A stretch of DNA of 64,000 bases from Nitrospiraceae bacterium (GTDB taxonomy: Bacteria > Nitrospirota > Nitrospiria > Nitrospirales > Nitrospiraceae), in the NCBI GenBank assembly GCA_919902505.1, contig CAKKRE010000012.1:1-64000 (forward strand), read 5' to 3'. Numbering within the stretch: the first letter of the stretch is position 1; every line of letters starts with the position of its first letter. The translations under genes were made by a program, and so were the position numbers. The notes beneath the pieces are model-generated. The model worked only from the letters and a program-made list of their open reading frames with translations. It had not been told where the DNA came from and did no database searches. Of this stretch, positions 17,692 through 26,001 are shown piece by piece.

Positions 17692-18870
17692 TTGATCCAA
17701 GAGTCGAGGTCGATGGACTTTGTCGAGGATATCACGAGACCTCCCCTTCAGAGTCATGCTCTCAAGGCCTGTCGGCTTCTGTATGTTGTCGGCCAGCTCG
17801 GGCTCGGGGGATTAGAGCGACAGCTGTTCTATCTTCTCAAGACAATGGATCGACAACGCTATAGACCGATTGTTGCCGTGTGGGATTACCGTGAAAAAGA
17901 TCCGTACGTCCAGGAATTTCAACGACTCCATGTTCCGGTGCTGGGTCTCGGTGACAAACCTTCACGCATGGAAAAGCTGGCGGCTTTTCGCCGCATGGTC
18001 TCTCAATTTCAGCCTGAGGTGGTTCATTCTTATACCTTCCATACAAATTTTGCTGCTTGGTGGGCCACTCTTGGTTCGACAGTCCTACCCCTGGGATCGG
18101 TTCGGAACAGTTTTCTCTTCGATCGTCAAACTACAGGTACGGTGTTAGGTCGAATGTGCGCTCGATGGCCTCATGTGCAAATATGCAATAGTGTGGCTGC
18201 CAAATACACAGCGGAACATTGCGCAACTATGTTTAAAGCTGGCCGCCTGTGCGTTGTCCGGAACAGCTTAGACTTAAGCTACTTCAGCCCTCGTCCTTTT
18301 CCACAAAAGATAACGCTTCTTGCCGTCGGTAGCCTTTATCAGAGAAAACGCTGGGATAGATTAATCATGAGTTTATCTCTGCTTTCAACGAGGGGGATAC
18401 GATTCCATGTCCGCCATGTGGGGGAAGGGCCGTTGCGAGGAGAGCTAGAAGATCTGGCTAAACGTGTCGGTGTGGCGGGGCTGATTCAATTCCTCGGCGC
18501 CCGAAATGATATTCCAGAATTGCTTGCCGATTCTGCCTTCCTGGTCCACACAGCTGAAGATGAAGGTTGCCCCAATGTTGTGATGGAAGCCATGGCATGC
18601 GGTCGTGCAGTTGTTGCCATGGATGCCGGAGATATCCCGTTTCTCGTGGAGGACGGCAAGACCGGTTTCGTCGTTAGCCGTGGTGATGTGACGAGGTTTG
18701 CTGAACGTGTGTTCCAATTGCTCACAGACAACGATCTCCGCAACCGCATGAGTCTGGCTGCTCGAGAAAAGGCAGAGCGGGAACTGGGGTTGGATCGCCT
18801 AATCTCCGAAACGCTAGCGGTCTACAAATCTGCAGGCTGGAAGGATGCAAGAGTTGGAGTGTCCCTATGA
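17692..18870 (+). CDS. GT4 family glycosyltransferase
   Basis: This 392-aa GT-B protein has the acceptor loop LLYVVGQLGLGGLERQLFYLLKTM near residues 28-49 and the donor motif HTAEDEGCPNVVMEAMACGRAVVA near 285-308. The TTG start at 17692 is chosen because GGAGGG sits 8 nt upstream; an internal ATG at 17713 lacks such a signal. It is the first gene of the AT-richer segment and has a 206-bp untranslated gap before it. Confidence 0.83.
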   Translation: MIQESRSMDFVEDITRPPLQSHALKACRLLYVVGQLGLGGLERQLFYLLKTMDRQRYRPIVAVWDYREKDPYVQEFQRLHVPVLGLGDKPSRMEKLAAFRRMVSQFQPEVVHSYTFHTNFAAWWATLGSTVLPLGSVRNSFLFDRQTTGTVLGRMCARWPHVQICNSVAAKYTAEHCATMFKAGRLCVVRNSLDLSYFSPRPFPQKITLLAVGSLYQRKRWDRLIMSLSLLSTRGIRFHVRHVGEGPLRGELEDLAKRVGVAGLIQFLGARNDIPELLADSAFLVHTAEDEGCPNVVMEAMACGRAVVAMDAGDIPFLVEDGKTGFVVSRGDVTRFAERVFQLLTDNDLRNRMSLAAREKAERELGLDRLISETLAVYKSAGWKDARVGVSL

Positions 18871-19076
18871 CTCAGTGAGGGTGAATATATCTTCATTGAT
18901 CGGTTGGGGTAGACAACACGGATTGATGAAGGAATGGCATGCCAGAGAGCATCGGTGAACGCTCACTGAGCCTTTTCGAGTATCGGTCTTGGGATGCGTT
19001 CGAGCTCAAGGCGTCAAAAGATCTGCCGACTCTCGATGTAGTGAGTGCTGGAGCGGGTTGTGGAGCAAAAATTTAT
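18871..19076. other. Spacer before the second asparagine synthase
   Basis: This 206-bp gap holds two 9-mers that are each other's reverse complement, CTCAGTGAG at 18871-18879 and CTCACTGAG at 18962-18970. An in-frame extension of the downstream gene is possible from 18939 but would bury the catalytic cysteine. I see a Shine-Dalgarno-like TGGAGC before 19077 and no convincing promoter. Confidence 0.3.
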
Positions 19077-21023
19077 ATGTGTGGAATAGCTGGATTTGTG
19101 CATGACGGAGTGGAGCCTGCAGCGGCACGAACCGTGGTAAGACAAATGGTCGCGTTACAGCGGCATCGCGGGCCTGATGGTGAAGGGTTCTTCGATAGTC
19201 ACGGAGTTACTCTGGGCCATTGTCGCCTGGCGATTATTGATTTGAGTGACGCCGGACATCAACCGATGAGCGATCACGAGGGGAGATATTGGATCACCTT
19301 CAACGGAGAAATTTATAATTATCTAGAGTTAAGAGAAGAATTACGGGAACTTGGGGTTCGTTTTAAGGGTCGTTCGGACACTGAGGTCCTTCTGGCAGCC
19401 TTTCGTCAGTGGGGGGAGAAATGTTTGGAACGACTCAGAGGTATGTTCGCATTTGCCATTTGGGATGAGCGGACAGGATGTCTCTTCGCAGCACGAGACC
19501 GACTTGGAATCAAGCCCTTTCATTACTGGGTCAATGGTACGGACCAATTTGCGTTCTCCTCGGAGTTGAAAGCGCTGCTGGAGTTTATTCCTACTCGGTC
19601 AGCCAATATTGTCTTGGCGCAACAGTTTATTGCCTGGAACCTCCTTGATCATGAACCCGGAGAAACAATGGTCTCCGGAATCAAACGACTGATTCCTGGG
19701 CACGCATTGCTCTGGCGGCAAGGCGAAGGACTTCGAACTTGGCGTTATTGGGAGCTTAAGGTTAGTGATGATTTTAAAGTGACCCCTGCGCGTGAGGCGA
19801 GCCTGATTGGTGAGTTTCGTCACCAATTTGAAGAGACCGTTTCGCTGCATCTCAGGTCTGATGTGCCCGTGGGGACCTGTTTGAGCGGCGGCCTAGATTC
19901 TTCTGCAATTGCATGCGTGGTCAGTCAGGAATTACGCCGACGAGAGGTTTGGCATAAAGATTTACAGCACACATTTAGCGCCTGTTTTGAAGATCCTGCA
20001 CTTGATGAGCGTCCCTTCATGGAGACCGTGGTGGACGCGATCGACTGCCAGAGTCATTACGTCTTCCCCTCTGGCGAACGGCTTGCCGAAGACCTTGATC
20101 AATGGATCTGGCATCAGGAGGAGCCAGTGGGAGGATCTGGCGTGTATGCGCAATATTGTGTGGCGCGCCTCGCCAGGGACAGTGGTATCAAGGTGCTGCT
20201 TGATGGCCAGGGTGCCGATGAGCAGTTGGCTGGGTATCGAAAATTTATTCTTGTATACCTTCGACAACTTCTTAAGGCAGGGAAGTATGCAGAGATGGTG
20301 CGCGAAGCTTTCTCATTTTTTGGCAGACTAGATATTCTCCGTACAAGCCGGTTTGTAGACGCAAGGCGGTATATCTATAAATCCTTGCCTGAGGGGGCCG
20401 ACCTGTGGCCGGGAGATTCTTTCCCGGATCGTCCGGGAGCACTCATTATCGGCACCTCTCTTGGAAGTCGCATCGAATCAGACTTGACTCGATTCAGTTT
20501 GCCACCACTGCTGAGGTTTGAGGACCGGAACATGATGGCATTCGGAGTCGAATCGAGAGTCCCATTTGTCGACCATCTGTTTGTCGAATGGGTCGCCAAA
20601 CTCCCGGCTTCACTACGCCTGTCTGGAGGATGGACAAAACGCATTCTTCGCGAGGGGCTTCGGGGTGTCCTTCCAGAACGTATTCGCACTCGGAGGAGCA
20701 AATTGGGTTTCTCTACTCCCGAGCCGGCTTGGCTTGCCGGACCTCTTTCGACCTGGATCAAGAAGACGCTGAGCTCAGCTCACCACCTGGGCAGCGTAGT
20801 AGATCTTCAAGGAGTTGGCCGTATTCTAGAGAGATATAATGCCGGTGACCGATCTCTGCCGCTGGAGAACCTTATATTTCGCCTAGCCATGTATGAGTCC
20901 TGGGCTGGCCAGTTCTTGGGGACTAAACTGATAGAGAATAAGAGCTGCGTCAATTCTGGGAATCAGTTGAACGAAACGATGAAAACTACATGTAATGAGG
21001 AACCCAAGACATGTCAGTTGTAA
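19077..21023 (+). CDS. Second asparagine synthase-type amidotransferase (AT-rich copy)
   Basis: The start at 19077 puts the glutaminase nucleophile at Cys2 (MCGIAGFVHDG), which must be N-terminal after Met removal; a 46-codon upstream extension would be inactive, so I reject it. The 648-aa protein has RHRGPDGEG (29-37), FNGEIYNY (75-82) and the PPi loop SGGLDS (270-275). It is closer in length to exosortase-associated amidotransferases than to housekeeping AsnB. It differs from the copy at 10538 in sequence and base composition, suggesting separate origin rather than recent duplication. It overlaps the next gene by 13 bp. Confidence 0.88.
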   Translation: MCGIAGFVHDGVEPAAARTVVRQMVALQRHRGPDGEGFFDSHGVTLGHCRLAIIDLSDAGHQPMSDHEGRYWITFNGEIYNYLELREELRELGVRFKGRSDTEVLLAAFRQWGEKCLERLRGMFAFAIWDERTGCLFAARDRLGIKPFHYWVNGTDQFAFSSELKALLEFIPTRSANIVLAQQFIAWNLLDHEPGETMVSGIKRLIPGHALLWRQGEGLRTWRYWELKVSDDFKVTPAREASLIGEFRHQFEETVSLHLRSDVPVGTCLSGGLDSSAIACVVSQELRRREVWHKDLQHTFSACFEDPALDERPFMETVVDAIDCQSHYVFPSGERLAEDLDQWIWHQEEPVGGSGVYAQYCVARLARDSGIKVLLDGQGADEQLAGYRKFILVYLRQLLKAGKYAEMVREAFSFFGRLDILRTSRFVDARRYIYKSLPEGADLWPGDSFPDRPGALIIGTSLGSRIESDLTRFSLPPLLRFEDRNMMAFGVESRVPFVDHLFVEWVAKLPASLRLSGGWTKRILREGLRGVLPERIRTRRSKLGFSTPEPAWLAGPLSTWIKKTLSSAHHLGSVVDLQGVGRILERYNAGDRSLPLENLIFRLAMYESWAGQFLGTKLIENKSCVNSGNQLNETMKTTCNEEPKTCQL

Positions 21024-22723
21024 GGGCACCCCACGTTCTTATCGTTTCTAATCATTGGGGCGCAAAGAACTTGTCTCCTTCCGCAGGCATCTTCGTGGAT
21101 CGCCAGATTACTTCCCTAGAAAGAGTAGGGGTAAAGATCAGCACCTTCGATATTGGCCTTAGCCACTCGCCAATCGGCCTCATCAAAAAGTGGTTGGAAC
21201 TTCGAAAGTTGGTTCGAATGCTGAATCCAGACCTGTTGCACGGCAGGTATGGAACTATTGTAGGTCTTGTGACGGCATTTGTTGGTAAACCAAGTGTGAT
21301 CTCTTTCTGCGGAGGTGATTTGCTCCTGGGGGCATCTATTCCCCTTTTCCGCCAGCGTGTCGGGGTATTGCTCTCAAATCTTGCCGCTCTTCGTGCGAAG
21401 CGCCTTATTTGTGTGAGTGAGGAATTAAGAGAAGCTTTATGGTGGCGAAAGAGTCGGACAATTGTCATACCTGATGGAGTTGATCTTGATCTTTTCTCCC
21501 CTGGGACCCAAGAAACTGCGCGCAGAGAATTGGGATGGAACGCCCATAATCCAATCGTATTGCTGAATGTTCGGAACGACCCAAAGGCTAAGGGGCTGGA
21601 TTTGGCTAAGGCGGCAATTCAACTGGCACAGTTACGGATTCCCGATGCGGAATTGTGTGTGATTGAGAATGTAGCGCCCGATAGAATGCCATTGCATTAC
21701 CAAGCGGCGGATGCACTTTTATGTCTGAGCCTATCAGAAGGTTCTCCGAACGTTGTCAAAGAAGCGCTGGCTTGTAACCTACCTGTAATCTCTACGCTCG
21801 TCGGAGATGTTCCTGAGAGGTTAGCAGGGGTCCAACCCTCCGCGGTAGTGGAGAGAGATGTGGAGGCCATAGCGAAAGCGATGGTGCAAATTCTGCAGCA
21901 TCGAAAGCGTAGCAATGGGCGAGAGCATGTTCGCAGCTTATCCTTGGAGAATATCGCCCAACGTATTGTGGACGTTTACCAAACTGCTCTGGATAAGGAG
22001 TCGAACGAAAATACGGGTTTGGGCATCCCTCGACTCGAGGCGCCTATAGTTGTGCCCATCACGAATGAGGAGATGTTGAAGAACGTAGCCGGAATTCACT
22101 TGGAGGCATTCGCTGGCTATCTGAATGCGCAGTTCGGGCGAGGATATGCAAAAGCTTTCGTAAGGTGGTTTTCCAAAAGAAAGGGCGCCATAGCAATTGC
22201 CGCAGTCGATAGCAATCGAAATGTCATTGGCTATGCACTTGGTGCTCCTGTTGGATATGGCCAGACGCTTAATCGTGAGTTGTTCTGGAGCGTCGCTGGC
22301 AGAATCATTTTACGGCCCTGGTTATTCCTTAATCCTCAGCTGTGGAAAGTTCTCATAGCACGAGTTAAAATTTTATTGGGTCTTACTCAGACAGCAAGCG
22401 ATGTACTCGAGCTCCCTGAACCGTCGATGTCTTTGGTGGCGATTGGCGTGGTTCCAACTCAACGTAGAGGTAAGATTGGCCAGCGGTTGATGGAGGCCTT
22501 TGAAGCAAGGGCTCGAGAGTCCCAGATGCGCTCGGCGGTACTATCTGTGTATGAGAACCGAACAGCGGCACGTCGATTTTATGAGAAGTGTGGATGGCAA
22601 CCTGACGGCACTCAAGCAGGCGGCGGGACTGTTATGCGCTATTTTAAAATGTTCCAGTCAGATCACGTCTCGTCTTGTGGGTCAATCAAAGTCAGCACGC
22701 GGTCCATTGACTCCACTAATTGA
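21011..22723 (+). CDS. GT4 glycosyltransferase fused to a GNAT N-acetyltransferase
   Basis: The 570-aa protein has two enzymes in one chain. Residues 1 to about 335 form a GT4-type transferase (VSNHWGAKNLSPSAGIFV start; LSEGSPNVVKEALACNLPV donor motif). Residues from about 345 form a GNAT domain with motif A SLVAIGVVPTQRRGKIGQRLM near 474-494 and the C-terminal NRTAARRFYEKCGW. GNAT domains bind acetyl-CoA and acylate amines. The fusion suggests that an amino sugar is acylated as it is added, or before the next addition. Overlap with the upstream asn-synthase gene implies coupled translation. The end overlaps the convergent gene by 8 bp. Both domains look complete. Confidence 0.82.
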   Translation: MSVVRAPHVLIVSNHWGAKNLSPSAGIFVDRQITSLERVGVKISTFDIGLSHSPIGLIKKWLELRKLVRMLNPDLLHGRYGTIVGLVTAFVGKPSVISFCGGDLLLGASIPLFRQRVGVLLSNLAALRAKRLICVSEELREALWWRKSRTIVIPDGVDLDLFSPGTQETARRELGWNAHNPIVLLNVRNDPKAKGLDLAKAAIQLAQLRIPDAELCVIENVAPDRMPLHYQAADALLCLSLSEGSPNVVKEALACNLPVISTLVGDVPERLAGVQPSAVVERDVEAIAKAMVQILQHRKRSNGREHVRSLSLENIAQRIVDVYQTALDKESNENTGLGIPRLEAPIVVPITNEEMLKNVAGIHLEAFAGYLNAQFGRGYAKAFVRWFSKRKGAIAIAAVDSNRNVIGYALGAPVGYGQTLNRELFWSVAGRIILRPWLFLNPQLWKVLIARVKILLGLTQTASDVLELPEPSMSLVAIGVVPTQRRGKIGQRLMEAFEARARESQMRSAVLSVYENRTAARRFYEKCGWQPDGTQAGGGTVMRYFKMFQSDHVSSCGSIKVSTRSIDSTN

Positions 22724-24050
22724 TAACTTGAATATTCCGTGGAGGCACTGGTGCGGTTGTATCAGTTGTTCCGTTCGCCTCATATGCCCCAATGTCATAG
22801 TTGGGCCCTTGTGGCCTTGCAGCTCGGGCGAAATCATTTCCGACTAGACTTAAGGGAGTTCCAGCATCTATGGCAGGACTTCCAGCTTGGATACGTAGGT
22901 CAAATCCGGCGGCATTGGCAAACTTGGGGTCGCCAATGAGAGAACAACCAAGTGCCGCAGCTGGACAGAGATTATTTGAAAAAAATGTACCACTGCCGGT
23001 ATTTGCGATGCCGAAACCATTTTGAAAAAGAATGTTGTTCCTTACTTGGGCATTTATGCTCTCGGAGCTTACGTTAATACCGTACAAATTCGCGTAGAAG
23101 GTATTATTGTAAACCAGAGCGCCGGAGACGGGCCTTGTGCCGGACCCAGTGGTTTGGAAGCCCCAGTAATTTGAATAAATCAGATTATTGTAAGCGGCAT
23201 TGTTTGCATCACCGAGTACTATCCCACCGCCCCCAGATCCACATGTAGCAGTGCCAGAAAAAGCTACACCGCGTCCATTCCCATAGATACGTGTATTCCT
23301 TACGACATTATTGTCTGAACTTTGGGCCGCCGAACTGTCCATGAAGCGGACTCCGAAGCACTGATTATTATAGTATTCCCCCCCATCCACAATACTGTTA
23401 TCGGTTGTGAGATACGCTCCATTGTTTCCCGGTCCGTAACCAGTAGACATTGACCATGCTCCGTTGTCATGGACCTTGAGGTTGATAAATTCATGAAAGC
23501 TCCCCGCAACAATGATGCCGTTCCATGGGCTATTTTTGACCTCCAGATTTTGGAATCGCAAATGATGCGTGCTGGGCTGCGTACTAATTCCGTAGCAGCC
23601 AACACCAGTATTTCTAACGAGGTTGATCCCATCCAGTACGAGGTCCTTAAAAATGATGTATTGGAGATAGGATGCCGGCAGGTTTAGGATTTCGCAGGCA
23701 GATGGATTGAGGGTGACAGTCTCCCCTGGATACCCAGAGATTGTTACGGGTGCACTCCAAGAAGTGCCTGTAGGGATGGTGTGCTGATTACTGTTAATTG
23801 CCTCCGCATAGGTGCCGGCTCTGATGAAAAGCGTATCTCCAGGCATTGGACAATCCAAAGCACTATTGATTGTCCGCTTTGGAGTTGAAATGTTGGATGC
23901 ATTTACACAAAGCACGCTATCATTTCCGTTCGGAGCAACATAGTACGTCGCCGCCTCCGACACCAGCGCTCCAGAGAATAGAGAGAGGATGCTCAGTCCC
24001 CATGCGAACAGGTGAGCATGGCTCTTATTGACACGTCGTTTCAATGCCAT
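22716..24050 (-). CDS. Secreted right-handed parallel beta-helix protein
   Basis: This 444-aa protein is the only minus-strand gene inside the glycan cluster. It has a signal peptide (residues 1 to about 34, ending VSEA) followed by the YYVAPNGNDS opening of DUF1565-type domains. Repeated beta-helix rungs rich in Asn follow (YNNQCFGVRF, NNLIYSNYWGF, YNNTFYANLYGI). A C-terminal PAIDAGTP...DIGAYE segment is typical of choice-of-anchor surface proteins. Such folds bind or cleave polysaccharides; no catalytic pair is evident. A strong AGGAGGT lies before the start. Composition is AT-richer than the flanks. There is no PEP-CTERM tail. Confidence 0.8.
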   Translation of the reverse strand: MALKRRVNKSHAHLFAWGLSILSLFSGALVSEAATYYVAPNGNDSVLCVNASNISTPKRTINSALDCPMPGDTLFIRAGTYAEAINSNQHTIPTGTSWSAPVTISGYPGETVTLNPSACEILNLPASYLQYIIFKDLVLDGINLVRNTGVGCYGISTQPSTHHLRFQNLEVKNSPWNGIIVAGSFHEFINLKVHDNGAWSMSTGYGPGNNGAYLTTDNSIVDGGEYYNNQCFGVRFMDSSAAQSSDNNVVRNTRIYGNGRGVAFSGTATCGSGGGGIVLGDANNAAYNNLIYSNYWGFQTTGSGTRPVSGALVYNNTFYANLYGINVSSESINAQVRNNILFQNGFGIANTGSGTFFSNNLCPAAALGCSLIGDPKFANAAGFDLRIQAGSPAIDAGTPLSLVGNDFARAARPQGPNYDIGAYEANGTTDTTAPVPPRNIQVIN

Positions 24051-24422
24051 CCGGACCTCCTCTTAAGATTCTGACGGCGGGGGGCGCTCTTGTGTCCTAT
24101 GGCTAGAGCAGAATACATGCCGTCTTGATGATGTCTAATAAATTCTTTCGTTTTCAATAGGTTACTTCCAGGTACCCTAAATGGGCCTGTTCGAGATTGT
24201 AGGTAAATGCCTGCAGCAAGCTACAGGAATCGTTGTGATTGTCGAAATGTAGCCCAGGGCCCGGGTGCCTGCCTCAAGACGATACGGCCACGGAGACAGG
24301 TTGTGCAGCGGCGAGGGCTAACGGGTAATTTTGAGGAACGCAACAACTGAGAAGCCGAGTGTGCCAGTTTTGACAGACAAAAAGAAAGCCGAAAATACAA
24401 GTTTTTCCAGAGGGCCTGTCTC
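24051..24422. other. Divergent intergenic region (372 bp)
   Basis: This region separates the minus-strand beta-helix gene from the plus-strand glycosyltransferase, so it should contain promoters in both directions. I see a GC-rich stretch at about 24246-24260 (CCCAGGGCCCGGG) and a possible long-range pairing of CCTCAA near 24271 with TTGAGG near 24332. The half near the beta-helix gene is AT-rich. No gene, known riboswitch or certain promoter could be assigned. Confidence 0.35.
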
Positions 24423-25541
24423 GTGCACGTGAACTCTCCATCAATTAACGAATCTTCGAGCACCATTCTGCGTCTGCCGTCGTCGATGACGCGCTGTATC
24501 GTGACGGCCATCGTGCCCTGCCGGAATGAGAAAGAATCGATCGAAGCCTGTGTGCGATCGATCCTGGAACAGGAGATGCCGGGGGGGGATTTTGAACTGA
24601 TTGTGGTCGATGGTCTTTCAGACGACGGGACACGTGAGATTCTCTCGAGGTTGTCCGGGGAATACCCGGCGTTGAAGGTCATTGCGAACCGCAAGCGAAC
24701 GATGCCGAGCGGTGTCAATCTCGCGATCACGGCTGCGTGTGGTCGCTACATCGCCATCATGGGCGCGCACAACCGTTATGCTCCTGACTATCTGCGGCAG
24801 GCGGTGCGAGTACTGGAGGAAACCCAGGCGGATAATGCCGGCGGCAGCATGGTCTGCGAAGGCGAGTCCTATGTCCAGGAAGCTATTGCTCTGGCTCACC
24901 ACAGCGGGTTCAGCGTAGGCGGAGCGCGATGGCACGATCCGCAGTACGAAGGCCCAGCCGATACTGTATTCGGCGGTGTCTATCGCCGCGAGGTTTTCGA
25001 CCGGATCGGACTGTTCGACGAAGAGTTGGTCCGCAATCAAGACGATGAGCTCAACCTTCGGCTGGTGCAGCTCGGTGGAAGCATCTGGCATTCACCGCGC
25101 ATCAAGAGTTGGTACAAACCACGGCGCAGTCTCAAGGCGCTCCTCCGGCAATATGTACAATACGGGTACTGGCGGGTCCGTGTCGTCCAGAAGCGGAAAG
25201 CGGTTGCATCGCTCCGGCAGTATGTTCCCGGGACGTTTGTGTTTGCCTTGTTGTCGCTGCCTCTCGCCGCGTTTCTGTGGTCGCCTCTATGGTGGCTCTG
25301 GTTAGGCATTCTCACGGCATATTGTTTCTGCACCATCGGCATTTCACTTACTGTGGCCGCAAGACGGGGGTGGCGCTATTTTCCGATCCTGCCGCCGGTG
25401 TTTGCTTGCTACCACCTTGGATATGGTGCTGGGTTCCTTCATGGCATGGTCGATTTCGTCTTGCTTCGCCGCCGGGCAGCAGGATTCCACAGCACACTCA
25501 CCCGTTCCTCAGAGTCAACCGAGCGGTCAAGCCCTTCATAG
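24423..25541 (+). CDS. Family 2 glycosyltransferase, ExoA-like, with C-terminal membrane helices
   Basis: The 372-aa protein has the GT2 domain VTAIVPCRNEKESIEACVRSILEQ (from about residue 27) with DGLSDDGT, and an acceptor-side NQDDELNLRL segment. Three hydrophobic segments lie at about 270-340 near the C-terminus. This layout matches ExoA-type succinoglycan transferases working on lipid-linked acceptors. The start is uncertain: GTG at 24423, or ATG at 24486, which begins just before the catalytic domain. It returns to the GC-rich composition of the main cluster. Confidence 0.8.
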   Translation: MHVNSPSINESSSTILRLPSSMTRCIVTAIVPCRNEKESIEACVRSILEQEMPGGDFELIVVDGLSDDGTREILSRLSGEYPALKVIANRKRTMPSGVNLAITAACGRYIAIMGAHNRYAPDYLRQAVRVLEETQADNAGGSMVCEGESYVQEAIALAHHSGFSVGGARWHDPQYEGPADTVFGGVYRREVFDRIGLFDEELVRNQDDELNLRLVQLGGSIWHSPRIKSWYKPRRSLKALLRQYVQYGYWRVRVVQKRKAVASLRQYVPGTFVFALLSLPLAAFLWSPLWWLWLGILTAYCFCTIGISLTVAARRGWRYFPILPPVFACYHLGYGAGFLHGMVDFVLLRRRAAGFHSTLTRSSESTERSSPS

Positions 25542-26001
25542 AAGCATGGTGTCGTCTTGCAATCAATTTCTCGGAAACAGGAGCCCCTTGCCTCGAACCG
25601 ATTCCGACAATGCGGAGATACATTCCTAATCCCTGGAATCCCAAAAGGCAGAGACCACGCGATTGTTTCCTGACTGCGATATTACGCTCGATCGCGTTTC
25701 GCTCGCCTTGCCGGTGGCCAAACGTCTGGCGCACCGGTCCTGGTTTCTTTGTTACCTCCTCGATCATCTCCGGTTGTTGAATACTCACTATCTGGGCCTG
25801 ATCCGCAAACGATAGTTTCTCGGCTTTCTTGACCGAATCCCGTTGGATCTTCTTCTCCTGTTTGGCAGAGCAGGGATCCGCTCGAAACAGTCACGGTCGG
25901 CACGTCTCACGACACGCACTCCCATACTCAGCAGAAAGCGGTTGCCGGAATCTTGTCGTCGACGAGATCGGGCGGCTGCCACAAAGGAAAGGTTGACCAT
26001 C
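25542..26001. other. Intergenic region with decayed gene remains
   Basis: No intact gene fits these 460 bp. A stop-bounded + strand stretch at 25630-25815 resembles the C-terminus of a methyltransferase and is listed separately. The remaining part up to 26001 shows no gene; a GGAAAGG element serves the next start codon. A minus-strand open frame over 25788-26033 shows no family likeness and no start signals. Confidence 0.4.
25630..25815 (+). pseudogene. C-terminal remnant of a class I methyltransferase
   Basis: The frame from 25630 to the TAG at 25813-25815 reads FPDCDITLDRVSLALPVAK, then a RLAHRSWFLCYLLDHL segment, and ends TNTHYLGLIRK-like (NTHYLGLIRKR). This is the usual C-terminal pattern of small SAM-dependent methyltransferases found beside glycosyltransferases. 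There is no start codon in this frame; a stop lies directly upstream. The frame one base over, just upstream, reads RRYIPNPWNPK and may continue the same gene. I read it as a frameshifted, N-terminally deleted remnant. The family call is from memory of sequence patterns. Confidence 0.4.

Noticed and set aside
18871-18970. 9-bp inverted repeat CTCAGTGAG/CTCACTGAG as a mobile-element boundary
   Set aside because: The arms are themselves near-palindromic, about 80 bp apart, with no transposase between them.
18939-19076. Longer N-terminus of the second asparagine synthase
   Set aside because: It would place the catalytic cysteine 48 residues inside the chain, which abolishes the class II glutaminase; the Shine-Dalgarno fits 19077.
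22716-24050. PEP-CTERM tail on the beta-helix protein
   Set aside because: Its C-terminus (APVPPRNIQVIN) has no hydrophobic helix or basic end.
24051-24422. Cyclic-di-GMP (GEMM) riboswitch in the divergent gap
   Set aside because: The conserved GEMM core and tetraloop-receptor bases are not found on either strand.
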